A program made the position numbers and the translations under genes. Positions 1 through 7,738 of a DNA stretch of 15,864 nt are shown one piece after another. The notes beneath the pieces are model-generated. The model saw only the letters and a program-made list of their open reading frames with translations, did not search any database and was not told where the DNA came from. Numbering within the stretch: the first letter of the stretch is position 1; every line of letters begins with the position of its first letter. Origin of the DNA: Cyanobacteriota bacterium. GTDB lineage: Bacteria > Cyanobacteriota > Cyanobacteriia > PCC-6307 > Cyanobiaceae. Location: NCBI GenBank assembly GCA_947463165.1, contig CANHSW010000016.1, positions 1-15,864 of the forward strand, written 5' to 3'.

Positions 1-960
1 GTCACAGCAACTACTGGTGATCCTCTACCGCTGCAACGCTCGGAATTTCAGCTAGCGGTGCCCCACCGCCAAGAGCCGCTCAAGTTGCTATTGCTAAGGC
101 CCACTCGCGGAGCAAACGGCCAGTTGGTGGTGATCTCCCATGGTCTTTGGGATGGGCCAGAGAGTTTTGAGGGCTGGGCAAGGCTGCTGGCTGGTCAGGG
201 CTACAGCGTGGTGTTGCCCTATCACCCCGGCAGCGATAGCAGCCAGCAGCAGGCCATGCTCAGCGGCCAAGTACCGCCACCAGGTCCTGAAGAACTAGAA
301 CTGCGGCCCCGCGACATCAGTGCCGTAATTGACGCAGTAGCCGCTGATCGGCTACCAAGTTTTGCTGGAGTAAGGGGTGATCGGGTAGTGGTGATTGGCC
401 ATTCATGGGGGGCCACCACCACCTTGCAGCTGGCCGGAGTCAAACCCAGCGATACCCTGCTGCGCTCCCGCTGCTCCGACATCAACGACCCAGAACGCAA
501 CCTCAGTTGGACACTGCAGTGCAGTTGGCTTAAAGGGGTGCGTCGCGGTGCTATACAGGATGCACGGGTGATTTCGGTGGTAGCCGTAAGTCCACCCACT
601 TCGCTTTTGTTTGATCAAGGGGCAGCCCAGGGCATGACCGGCCGGGTGCTATTGGTGAGCGGCAGCCATGACTGGGTGGTACCGCCCGACCCAGAAGCGA
701 TTAACCCCATGGCCCGCAGTAGAGCCCTGGGCAACCGGCTGGTGCTAGCCAAAGGGGGCGATCACTTCAACCTAAGGCCTGGCACCAGTGCCGATGGCGG
801 AGTTCTTGGCCCGTTGATCCTGGCTTGGACCAAGGGTTCGTTTGCGGCAGGCGCTGGCGTGAGACCCTCCCCTAACGCCAGCTCATTCATAACGGATTCA
901 GGCTGGGGCAACAGCCAAATCCCCCTAAGAGACGTCACAACTCGCCTTGGCACTAATTAA
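1..960 (+). CDS. alpha/beta hydrolase, dienelactone-hydrolase-like (5' end outside window)
   Basis: The frame is open from the first base, so the gene probably begins upstream; GTG at 58 is an internal candidate start. The product is a serine hydrolase of the alpha/beta fold, closest in feel to the predicted dienelactone hydrolases (COG4188) common in cyanobacteria. Counting codons from base 1, the nucleophile elbow GHSWG puts Ser at codon 135 (bases 403-405). The likely acid is the Asp in GSHDWVVPP (codon 224) and the likely His is in GGDHFNL (codon 255). An N-terminal strand followed by ISHGLWDG supplies the oxyanion-loop region. The stretch around codons 155-170 with two Cys (RSRCSD, LQCSW) resembles the lid insertion of this family. 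The substrate cannot be told from sequence. The stop lies 11 bp before rlmH on the same strand, so the two are probably cotranscribed. The missing N-terminus could hold a signal peptide. Confidence 0.85.
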   Translation, partial: VTATTGDPLPLQRSEFQLAVPHRQEPLKLLLLRPTRGANGQLVVISHGLWDGPESFEGWARLLAGQGYSVVLPYHPGSDSSQQQAMLSGQVPPPGPEELELRPRDISAVIDAVAADRLPSFAGVRGDRVVVIGHSWGATTTLQLAGVKPSDTLLRSRCSDINDPERNLSWTLQCSWLKGVRRGAIQDARVISVVAVSPPTSLLFDQGAAQGMTGRVLLVSGSHDWVVPPDPEAINPMARSRALGNRLVLAKGGDHFNLRPGTSADGGVLGPLILAWTKGSFAAGAGVRPSPNASSFITDSGWGNSQIPLRDVTTRLGTN

Positions 961-971
961 GCATTTGTGCG

Positions 972-1409
972 GTGCTTAATTTTACCCGAATCCGACTGAT
1001 AGCGGTGGGGAAGGTACGCAAGAGCTGGATTCGCGAGGGTATTGCCCTGTTGCTAAAACGCCTGCCTGGGCTGAGTATCTTGGAACTGCGTGATGGGGGT
1101 ATGGAACGGGAAGCCGGTGCCGTGTTGCTGGCAATCAAGCCCGATGAGCAACTCGTGGTTCTCAGTGAAGAGGGGGAATGTTTAACTTCAGTGAAGTTTG
1201 CCCAGAAGTTGTCTCAGCTGGGATCTGACCGCCTGGCCTTTGTGATTGGCGGCGCCGGCGGCATAGATGCATCACTTAAAGCGAAAGCCGCCTGGTGCCT
1301 CAGCCTCTCGCCGATGACATTCCCCCACGAACTAGCAAGATTGATCCTACTAGAACAGCTTTATCGCGCCCAGTCGATTCTACAAGGAGGCCCTTATCAC
1401 CGAGAATAA
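972..1409 (+). CDS. rlmH: 23S rRNA (pseudouridine-1915-N3)-methyltransferase RlmH
   Basis: RlmH is a small SPOUT-class enzyme that methylates pseudouridine 1915 in helix 69 of 23S rRNA, using SAM, on assembled 70S ribosomes. The 145-residue product fits the family (about 140-160). It starts with the usual strand [13 protein letters not shown]. The SAM-binding trefoil knot is marked by [10 protein letters not shown] (near residues 90-100), then [14 protein letters not shown] and [11 protein letters not shown]. It ends in the conserved C-terminal YHRE, whose Tyr-His helps bind the target base. The start is GTG at 972 with no clear Shine-Dalgarno. It is chosen because the conserved first strand begins at once and the upstream gene ends only 11 bp earlier, so coupled translation is plausible. 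No frameshift or missing motif was seen. Confidence 0.95.
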   Translation: MLNFTRIRLIAVGKVRKSWIREGIALLLKRLPGLSILELRDGGMEREAGAVLLAIKPDEQLVVLSEEGECLTSVKFAQKLSQLGSDRLAFVIGGAGGIDASLKAKAAWCLSLSPMTFPHELARLILLEQLYRAQSILQGGPYHRE

Positions 1410-1609
1410 TGGCTGAAAAACCGCGAAAGGTGTATTAATATCATTATTTCTTAAACCATGCTAAAAAATCAATTTTAACTATCTCGCAATATGCAAATTA
1501 CTCAAAAACCAGGCATCTTCTGATTCGCAGGATTGAGATGGGAATAGTACCGGTCTTTGGCGTGTCGATATGTAGCAGCAGTAGTAGCAGGGGGGGCAAT
1601 AGCAGCTGA

Positions 1610-3808
1610 TTAAGCTGTCACTAAGCCAGAATGGCGAATCAAGGCCTCAGTATTTGCAGGGCGACCTCGAAACTGCTCATATACTTCGGCGGGGGAACGG
1701 CTGCCACCTAAACTCAATACAGTGGCCCGGAAACGTCTGCCGATGGCGACAATTTCATCCTCCTGGTCAAGTCCTACCTCTTCGAAAGCACTGAAGGCAT
1801 CGGCACTTAACACTTCAGCCCACTTGTAGGAATAGTAGCCAGCAGCATATCCTCCGGCAAATATATGACTGAAGGCGCACAGGAAAGCATCTTCTTTAAT
1901 TGGCTCCAGTATGGTGGTGCTAGGGGCCAACTTACGCCTTAGTTGATCAGGCGTTTCACCACTGGTGGGAGTCCAACTACTGTGCAGCCTCAGATCAGTG
2001 AGTGCTAAGTGCACCTGCCGCAAGGTGGCGGAACCACCCATAAAGGTGCGAGCGGCCAGCAGCTTTTGATACTCCTCTTCCGGCAAGAGGGCGCCGCTCT
2101 GCCAATGGCGGGCCATGCCAAATAAGGTGGCCCGGTCATAACACCAGTTCTCCATGAACTGACTGGGAAGCTCTACTGCATCCCACTCCACCTGGTTGAT
2201 CCCAGCAGCTTGAGGCCGATCCACAGTGGTGAGCATGTGCTGTAAGCCATGGCCAAATTCGTGGAAGAGCGTTTCCACTTCATCAAATGTCATCAGGCTA
2301 GGAGTATCTCCCAGCGGTGGGCTCTGGTTGCAAATCAGATAGGCCACCGGCAGCACTGGTGCGCCGCTGCCACTGGTACCTCGCCCCAAACACTCATCCA
2401 TCCAGGCGCCGCCCCGCTTACTACCGGGCCTGCTGAAGGGATCCAGATAGAAGGAGGCCAGGGGCAGTTCGCTGGCAGCATCGAGCACATGGAAAAAGCG
2501 AACATCGGCATGCCATCGAGGGGCCAGACTTTGACGATTTATATTCTCACCAGCCAGGTTATTGCCATCTAAATCGCCACCAGCCAGGTTACTGGTAATC
2601 AGATCATTCGCAGCCAGGTTATTGCCATGAACTTGATCGGCATCGACAATGCGAATATCAAAAAGTCTCTGGCAGAGCTGAAACAGGCCCTGCAGCACTT
2701 GATCCAGTGGAAAGTAGGGCCTCAGGGCCTCGCTATCCAACTCAAAGCTTTCCTGGCGCAGCAGTTCAGACCAGTAACTAACGTCCCAGGGCTTAAAATC
2801 TTCTGCCTCTGGGCAGCCATGGCGCTGGGCACAGGCCCGCAGTTGTGCTAATTCAGCCTGGGCAACTGGATAGGCGGCGGCCCGCAGTTCCTCCAAAAGC
2901 TGTTCCACCTCTGCCACAGAATTGGCCATCTTGGCGGCCAAGCTCACCTCCGCCCAGTTGGCATAGCCTAGAAGTTGGGCTTGCCGCAGCCGTAGACTAA
3001 GAATCTGCTCGATTAAGGGTAGATTATTTAACTCACCGCTGGAGGCCCTGCCCACCTGGGCACGATAAACTTGTTCGCGCAGGTCACGCCTTTGGCTGTA
3101 TTTGAGAAATGGCACCAGCCGAGGCATATCCAAACCCATCCGCCAGCCAGTTTCGCCGGCCTGCTGGGCCGCATCGGCCAGCAACTGGCGAAGACTGGCA
3201 GGCAAACCGGCCAGATCGGCTGCTTCGCTTAGGTTAAGACTCCAACCATTGGTGGCGTCAAGCACGTTATTCCCATACTGGGAGGCCAACTGGGCCAAGT
3301 TGGCGGTTGCTGCATTGAACTCCTGCTGCTCTGCTCCCTCTAGGCCCACCCCCCGCAACTGCATCTCCCGCAGTTCCGCCGCCACAATGCGCCTCTGGGT
3401 GGAATCAAGATTTTGATCCCCAGCCTGGAGTTGTTCCAGGGCTCTGTAAATAGTGCGCGATTGACCTACCCGATTACCAAAAGCCACCACTGCAGCCTGC
3501 TGGTTTTGATGGGCTTGGCGCAGTTCCGGCGTATTACACACCCCATTTAGGTGGCTTACCACCCCCCAACTCCAGCGCAATCTTTCGCCAAGCAGGTGTA
3601 GAGGCTGCATCACCTCGTCCCAAGTCAAGGCTGAATCGCCAGCCAATCGTTGATCAAGGCAGCCTTCTAACGCTGTAAGTTCAGCATTAAGCTGTTCCAG
3701 CAGCAGGGGAATACCCTGGGTTACCTGGTCAGGATTTATATCATGAAATTCAGGCAATCCAGCGCCGGCGAGGAGAGGCAGGGAAGAAAGAGTGGCCGAG
3801 CTGTTCAT
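1610..3808 (-). CDS. prlC: M3-family oligopeptidase A (zinc metallopeptidase)
   Basis: This is a cytoplasmic zinc endopeptidase of family M3 that cleaves short peptides left by other proteases. The zinc site is HEFGH at residues 516-520, with the third ligand Glu546 in VELPSQFMENW, matching the spacing in thimet oligopeptidase. The characteristic WHADVRFF, SFYLDPFSRPGSKRGGAWMD and GGYAAGYYSYKWAEV blocks are present. At 732 residues it is about 50 longer than E. coli PrlC (680). Much of the excess is a low-complexity insertion at residues 391-430, just before WHADV, built of five-residue units (see the repeat entry). The ATG at 3808 is supported by homology at the N-terminus (FHDINPDQVTQGI) but lacks a Shine-Dalgarno on its strand. 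It lies 198 bp downstream of ndhD and converges on rlmH, so it probably has its own promoter. Confidence 0.95.
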   Translation of the reverse strand: MNSSATLSSLPLLAGAGLPEFHDINPDQVTQGIPLLLEQLNAELTALEGCLDQRLAGDSALTWDEVMQPLHLLGERLRWSWGVVSHLNGVCNTPELRQAHQNQQAAVVAFGNRVGQSRTIYRALEQLQAGDQNLDSTQRRIVAAELREMQLRGVGLEGAEQQEFNAATANLAQLASQYGNNVLDATNGWSLNLSEAADLAGLPASLRQLLADAAQQAGETGWRMGLDMPRLVPFLKYSQRRDLREQVYRAQVGRASSGELNNLPLIEQILSLRLRQAQLLGYANWAEVSLAAKMANSVAEVEQLLEELRAAAYPVAQAELAQLRACAQRHGCPEAEDFKPWDVSYWSELLRQESFELDSEALRPYFPLDQVLQGLFQLCQRLFDIRIVDADQVHGNNLAANDLITSNLAGGDLDGNNLAGENINRQSLAPRWHADVRFFHVLDAASELPLASFYLDPFSRPGSKRGGAWMDECLGRGTSGSGAPVLPVAYLICNQSPPLGDTPSLMTFDEVETLFHEFGHGLQHMLTTVDRPQAAGINQVEWDAVELPSQFMENWCYDRATLFGMARHWQSGALLPEEEYQKLLAARTFMGGSATLRQVHLALTDLRLHSSWTPTSGETPDQLRRKLAPSTTILEPIKEDAFLCAFSHIFAGGYAAGYYSYKWAEVLSADAFSAFEEVGLDQEDEIVAIGRRFRATVLSLGGSRSPAEVYEQFRGRPANTEALIRHSGLVTA
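2521..2640 (-). repeat. approximately 30-bp direct repeat coding a pentapeptide-like insertion in PrlC
   Basis: The ten bases CAGCCAGGTT recur at 2551, 2581 and 2611 on the plus strand, exactly 30 bp apart, with partial similarity between them (ATTGCCAT follows the first and third). Read on the coding strand, residues 391-430 fall into eight five-residue units with a central hydrophobic residue: DQVHG, NNLAA, NDLIT, SNLAG, GDLDG, NNLAG, ENINR, QSLAP. This matches the loose A(D/N)LXX pattern of pentapeptide repeats. The insertion sits where most M3 peptidases have only a short linker before the WHxDVRFF strand, and it keeps the reading frame. Its role is unknown. Confidence 0.8.
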
Positions 3809-3978
3809 TTTATCTAAAAAGGAGGGATAGATCTTGAGATTAATCTGGACGATCTAAGAGAAATTTGAAAACTCAGCAATCCTGCATAGGCCTGTAAATG
3901 AAGGTATCTAGCTATCTGGAGAACTAAAAGCCTTGCTGAAAGCCCAGGTGAAAGCTCATATTCAAGCTCAGACGAGAA

Positions 3979-3998
3979 CTCAGCAGAGCCGAGCTGAG
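3979..3998 (-). terminator. possible hairpin downstream of ndhD
   Basis: CTCAGC (3979-3984) and GCTGAG (3993-3998) form a perfect 6-bp stem with an 8-base loop, starting 8 bp past the ndhD stop codon. On the minus strand the bases after it are TTCTCG rather than a clean T tract, so intrinsic termination is uncertain. The hairpin lies in a stretch (about 3950-4010) rich in degenerate GCTCA/ACTCAG motifs, partly 12 bp apart, which makes a chance inverted repeat more likely. The rest of the 198-bp gap (3809-4006) must hold any prlC promoter, but I cannot point to a convincing one. Confidence 0.3.
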
Positions 3999-4006
3999 AG
4001 AAAAAC

Positions 4007-5572
4007 TCAGCCGAAAGGCAAGTTTATAGTACTAGCTAGCAGGGAAACATTCTCTAAGTTTCGAGCCAGAGCATCGGTGCTCGCTTCATAAACGTCGATC
4101 GCCACCCGAGGCCAGAAGCCAATAATCAAGGTTGGCACTAGCAGGGTGAGGCCAATAAACAGTTCGCGAGGCTTCATGTCTCCCACCACGGCCATGGCTG
4201 GAATGCGGGGGCCAAAGAACACCCGGCGGCAGAGACTGAGCAAATACACAGGTGTCAGCACAAGTCCGATAGCGGCTAACACGATAGTGATTACTCGAAA
4301 GCCAATCGTGAACTGTTCGCTCTGGGTGATCCCCAGAAAAACTGTGATCTCACTGACAAATCCACTCATGCCTGGCAGGGCCAAGGAAGCCAGGGAGCTG
4401 GCCAGAAAAAAGGCAAAGGTAATCGGCAGGGCCTTGGCCAGGCCACCCATATTGGGAATAGATAGGGTTTTTGTGCGTTCGTAGAAGACACCGGTAATAA
4501 AAAACATTGCCGCCGCAATCAAACCATGGCTAATCATTTGCAACATGGCACCACTAATGCCTAGGGCATCTATGGCACCAATACCCAGCAGCACAAAACC
4601 CATATGGCTTACTGAACTGCAGGCGATGCGGCGCTTAACGTTGTCCTGGGCAAAGGCATTAAGAGCGCCATAAACAATATTTACAATTCCTAAAACTATC
4701 AGGGCAGGCGCCATAATTAAATGGGCTTCCGGCAACATCTGCACATTAAATCGCAGGAGGGCATAGCCCCCCATCTTCAAAAGAACACCAGCCAGCAGCA
4801 TTGATACCGGTGCATTCGCCTCTCCATGGGCGTCTGGCAGCCAGGTATGCAAGGGAAAAATCGGCAACTTCACGCCAAAGCCGATCAAAAATCCCAGATA
4901 ACAAAGCAACCCGAAGCTACCGCCAGCGGATCGAGCCGCCAGCTCCGAGAGATTGAGGGTGAATTGATCGCCCGATAGGGCCAGGGCCAAGCCGCTGATC
5001 AGAATTAACAGCGAAGCTGTAGCTGTATAAAGGATGAATTTTGTGGCTGCGTATTGACGTTGCTGACCACCCCAAATAGCAATCAGCAGATAGACAGGCA
5101 CCAATTCCAGTTCCCAGGCCAGAAAAAAAAGCAAAAAGTCTTGGGAAAGAAATACTAATGATTGGGCCGATGCCTGTACCAGCAGTAGACCGAAATAAAG
5201 CTTGGTCTTGCGATTGACATTCCAACTGGCGGCAACCGACAGCAAGGTAACCAGACCAGATAACAACACCAGCGGTGCCGATAGCCCATCGGCCGCCAGG
5301 GACCACTCCAGTCCCAGGGAAGGAAGCCAGCTGAGCCTCTCCACCAACTGCAGCTCGCTGAGCTGACCGTCGAAGTGGCGGCTAAAGGCCACCAACATCA
5401 ACACCAGATCCGCGAACAACACCCCCATGGCGATCGTGCGCGGCCAGCGCGGATCGGTGCCATCGCCTGGCAGCAGCGGCATTACCAGCGAAAAGGCCGC
5501 TGGCAGCAGCGTGATCAGGCTCAGCCAGGGAAAGGCGGAGGACGCGGCCGACAGGGGCAAGGTTGCGTCCAT
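4007..5572 (-). CDS. ndhD: NAD(P)H-quinone oxidoreductase chain 4 (NDH-1 subunit D)
   Basis: NdhD is a proton-pumping, antiporter-like membrane subunit of the cyanobacterial NDH-1 complex in the thylakoid membrane, which takes part in respiration and cyclic electron flow around photosystem I. The 521-residue product is almost entirely hydrophobic, with about 14 predicted membrane segments. Key charged residues are in place: Glu154 in AWELELVP corresponds to E. coli NuoM Glu144, and Lys235 in [17 protein letters not shown] corresponds to NuoM Lys234. [24 protein letters not shown] and [11 protein letters not shown] are further hallmark blocks. Length and motifs suggest the NdhD1/D2 type (respiration and cyclic flow) rather than the CO2-uptake NdhD3/D4 types, but that is inference. 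The ATG at 5572 has only a weak ribosome-binding site. It follows thrB by 158 bp. Its G+C (near 50% in lines I counted) is well below that of thrB and glk. Confidence 0.96.
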   Translation of the reverse strand: MDATLPLSAASSAFPWLSLITLLPAAFSLVMPLLPGDGTDPRWPRTIAMGVLFADLVLMLVAFSRHFDGQLSELQLVERLSWLPSLGLEWSLAADGLSAPLVLLSGLVTLLSVAASWNVNRKTKLYFGLLLVQASAQSLVFLSQDFLLFFLAWELELVPVYLLIAIWGGQQRQYAATKFILYTATASLLILISGLALALSGDQFTLNLSELAARSAGGSFGLLCYLGFLIGFGVKLPIFPLHTWLPDAHGEANAPVSMLLAGVLLKMGGYALLRFNVQMLPEAHLIMAPALIVLGIVNIVYGALNAFAQDNVKRRIACSSVSHMGFVLLGIGAIDALGISGAMLQMISHGLIAAAMFFITGVFYERTKTLSIPNMGGLAKALPITFAFFLASSLASLALPGMSGFVSEITVFLGITQSEQFTIGFRVITIVLAAIGLVLTPVYLLSLCRRVFFGPRIPAMAVVGDMKPRELFIGLTLLVPTLIIGFWPRVAIDVYEASTDALARNLENVSLLASTINLPFG

Positions 5573-5730
5573 CGCAAGAGAAAGCCGATGGCTGAGAATC
5601 TATCAGCGGAAGGGCTAGGCCTAGGCAGAAATACTCAGTGCGCCAAACTGGATTTCTGGGAGCTAGCCTTGGCGATTGGCCCAGTCGCTACAGGGTTTAA
5701 GGTGCCCAAAGGGTTAATGGGTCCCAGGGT

Positions 5731-6678
5731 TTAAAGGTCTGGCAGCGGCTGCCAGCGGCTGCCCTCGTGCTGCACCTGCAACACCTCCGCCCGCGACTCC
5801 ACCCCAGCCTTATGCCAGGCCCGCACCATCGCCTTGCTAACCGCCTCGGCCACCTCTGGCGGCCCCAGGGCCAGCAGGCTGGGCCCGGCGCCACTGATCA
5901 CGCAGCCCCAGGCGCCGGCCTCCAAAGCGGCCTGCCGCACCTGGTGGCCACCGATGATCAGCCCCCAGCGGTAGGGCTCATGCAGCCGATCGTGCATGCC
6001 GTCCTGGATCAGATCGCCATTGCCAGTGCGCAGACCTTGCAATAGCAGGGTGATCGAGCCGAGATTGATCACCGCATCGCTAATCGGAATCTGCTTGGGA
6101 ATGGCCCGCCTCGCCTCGCTGGTGGTGAGCCGGATCGCCGGGATCGCCACCACAGGCACCACCTTCGGGGACCACTCGCAACGCACCACCCGCCAGCGGT
6201 GGGAGGCGGCCTTGGCGGTCATGCACAGCCCACCGACGAGGGAGGGCACCACGTTGTCGGGATGGCCCTCGATGTCGATAGCCAATTCCAGCAACTTCTC
6301 CTTGCTGAGCGGCTCCCCCACCAGGGCATTGGCACCAATCAAGCCGGCCACGATGGCGGTGGCGCTACTGCCCAGACCCCGAGCCGGCGGCACCGCCAGC
6401 CGCACCCGAGCCTCGATGCCCACCGGTTCCTCCCCGGCTTCCTTCCAAACCCGCTGAGCTGAGCGGTAAACCAAGTTATCGGGCCCGCCGCGGAGGTGAG
6501 CCCCTTCACTGCCCTCAATGATCAGCTCGAAGCGCTCACTGCCCCCCTCTAAACAGCGCAGTTCGAACACATTGTCGAGCTGCAGGGCGCTGCCGAGGCA
6601 ATCAAAACCTGGACCCAGGTTGGCAGTTGTGGCAGGCACATGCACCTCAACCCCTTGCCCGACGCGGGGACGCACCAT
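5731..6678 (-). CDS. thrB: homoserine kinase
   Basis: ThrB phosphorylates L-homoserine with ATP to O-phosphohomoserine, the step before threonine synthase. The 315-residue product is a standard-length GHMP kinase. The N-terminal strand and substrate region reads VPATTANLGPGFDCLG, and the glycine-rich phosphate-binding motif is PPARGLGSSATA (residues about 94-105). The third GHMP motif appears near the end as AGAWGCVISGAGPSLLAL. The ATG at 6678 is preceded by a purine-rich AGAAGAG stretch. The gene lies 27 bp downstream of glk, suggesting one transcript with thrS and glk; pairing threonine synthesis with threonyl-tRNA synthetase makes metabolic sense. The 158 bp after it (5573-5730) contain a 10-bp palindrome CTAGGCCTAG (5615-5624) and two copies of CAGGGTTTAA(A)GGT (5691 and 5725), the second overlapping the thrB stop. 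Confidence 0.96.
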   Translation of the reverse strand: MVRPRVGQGVEVHVPATTANLGPGFDCLGSALQLDNVFELRCLEGGSERFELIIEGSEGAHLRGGPDNLVYRSAQRVWKEAGEEPVGIEARVRLAVPPARGLGSSATAIVAGLIGANALVGEPLSKEKLLELAIDIEGHPDNVVPSLVGGLCMTAKAASHRWRVVRCEWSPKVVPVVAIPAIRLTTSEARRAIPKQIPISDAVINLGSITLLLQGLRTGNGDLIQDGMHDRLHEPYRWGLIIGGHQVRQAALEAGAWGCVISGAGPSLLALGPPEVAEAVSKAMVRAWHKAGVESRAEVLQVQHEGSRWQPLPDL

Positions 6679-6705
6679 CTCAACATCTCTTCTGGTCCCA
6701 GTGTC

Positions 6706-7701
6706 TCAGCTCATCAGCATGCGAGCCCGGCAGGCGGCACTGAAGGGGCCAATCGCCGGATCGATCACCGCCATGATCGGCATCGGATCGAGCACCGCCT
6801 GCAGCCTGCCCTTGGCGGCAAAGGCCTCCAGAAAGGCAGGGCTGCGCAGGGAATCCAGCAATTTGCCAGCCGTGCCGCCCGCCAACCAGATGCCGCCCCG
6901 ACTGAGGGAAGCCAGGGCCAAATCGCCGGTGACGCTGCCGTAGGCCGCCAGCCACAAAGCCAAGGCCTCCTGGCCTAAGGGATCGCCGGCGGCGGCGGCG
7001 GCGGCTACGGCTGAGGGCAGATCGTCACTCACTTTGGCCAGGGGGTGATCACCAGCGGGGTGGTGGCAGGCCAGCAGCCAGCGGGCCACGTGGCCCAGTC
7101 CCGTGCCACTCACCACCCGCTCGATCGACAGCCGCTCGATCGCCAAATCTGCCATCAGCCACTGCTTTAGCTCCCATTCAGCGGCGCTGCGGGGAGCAAA
7201 TTCGCCGTGGGCCGCCTCACTGGCCAGGGCCTGCAGCCCCTGGGCACCCGGCAAGCCCCAGGCCACCCCGAGTCCGGTGCCGGCCCCCAGCACCAGCAGC
7301 GGTTGGTCGGCTTCCGCCCTGCCTGGCTTGATCAGCGCCTGCTGCTCGCTGCCGAGCTGGGGCAGCCCGTAGATGAGCACGGCGAAGTCGTTTACCAGTT
7401 CCAATGCGGCGATGCCGGTGGCCGCCGCCAGGGCCTTTTCCTCCAATTGCCAGGGCAGGTTGGTAAGCCTGGCCCGGCCGTGCTGCACCGGCCCGGCCAC
7501 GGCGAAACAGGCGGCGGCGGGCCGCTCGGCCCCATCGGCAGTATCGGCCAGAAATGCCTGCAGCATTGGCTCCAGGCTGGCCCAGTCAGCCGAGCGATAG
7601 CGCTGGTTATGGATCAAGTTGAGCTGGTTATCCGGCTCAAGGCCATAGAGAGACAGCAGGGTCTTGGTGCCGCCGATATCGCCAGCCAGCAGGGTGGTCA
7701 T
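6706..7701 (-). CDS. glk: glucokinase (Glk family)
   Basis: Glucokinase phosphorylates glucose to glucose 6-phosphate with ATP, feeding the oxidative pentose phosphate and glycolytic routes in the cytoplasm. The product resembles the E. coli Glk family (Pfam PF02685). AGDIGGTKTLLSLY at the N-terminus is the first phosphate-binding motif, LVNDFAVL carries the catalytic Asp region, LGAGTGLGVA is the second glycine motif, and GGIWLAGGTAGKLL with FLEAFAAKGRL forms the C-terminal signature. I place the start at ATG 7701 (331 residues). An in-frame GTG/ATG extension to 7815 exists, but it would overlap thrS by 77 bp and adds a low-complexity Pro/His-rich stretch before AGDIGGTKT, which normally lies within the first ten residues. 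No clear Shine-Dalgarno precedes 7701; it sits 37 bp after the thrS stop, so coupled expression is likely. Confidence 0.93.
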   Translation of the reverse strand: MTTLLAGDIGGTKTLLSLYGLEPDNQLNLIHNQRYRSADWASLEPMLQAFLADTADGAERPAAACFAVAGPVQHGRARLTNLPWQLEEKALAAATGIAALELVNDFAVLIYGLPQLGSEQQALIKPGRAEADQPLLVLGAGTGLGVAWGLPGAQGLQALASEAAHGEFAPRSAAEWELKQWLMADLAIERLSIERVVSGTGLGHVARWLLACHHPAGDHPLAKVSDDLPSAVAAAAAAGDPLGQEALALWLAAYGSVTGDLALASLSRGGIWLAGGTAGKLLDSLRSPAFLEAFAAKGRLQAVLDPMPIMAVIDPAIGPFSAACRARMLMS

Positions 7702-7738
7702 CGCGGTGTGGATGCGCGGGTGGGGGTAGGGGTGGGGC

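Noticed and set aside
3819..3857. Plus-strand AAGGAGG followed 8 bases later by TTG and a 7-codon frame
   Set aside because: It is a perfect-looking ribosome-binding site, but it points away from prlC, codes almost nothing and is not linked to a downstream plus-strand gene. Chance is the simpler explanation.
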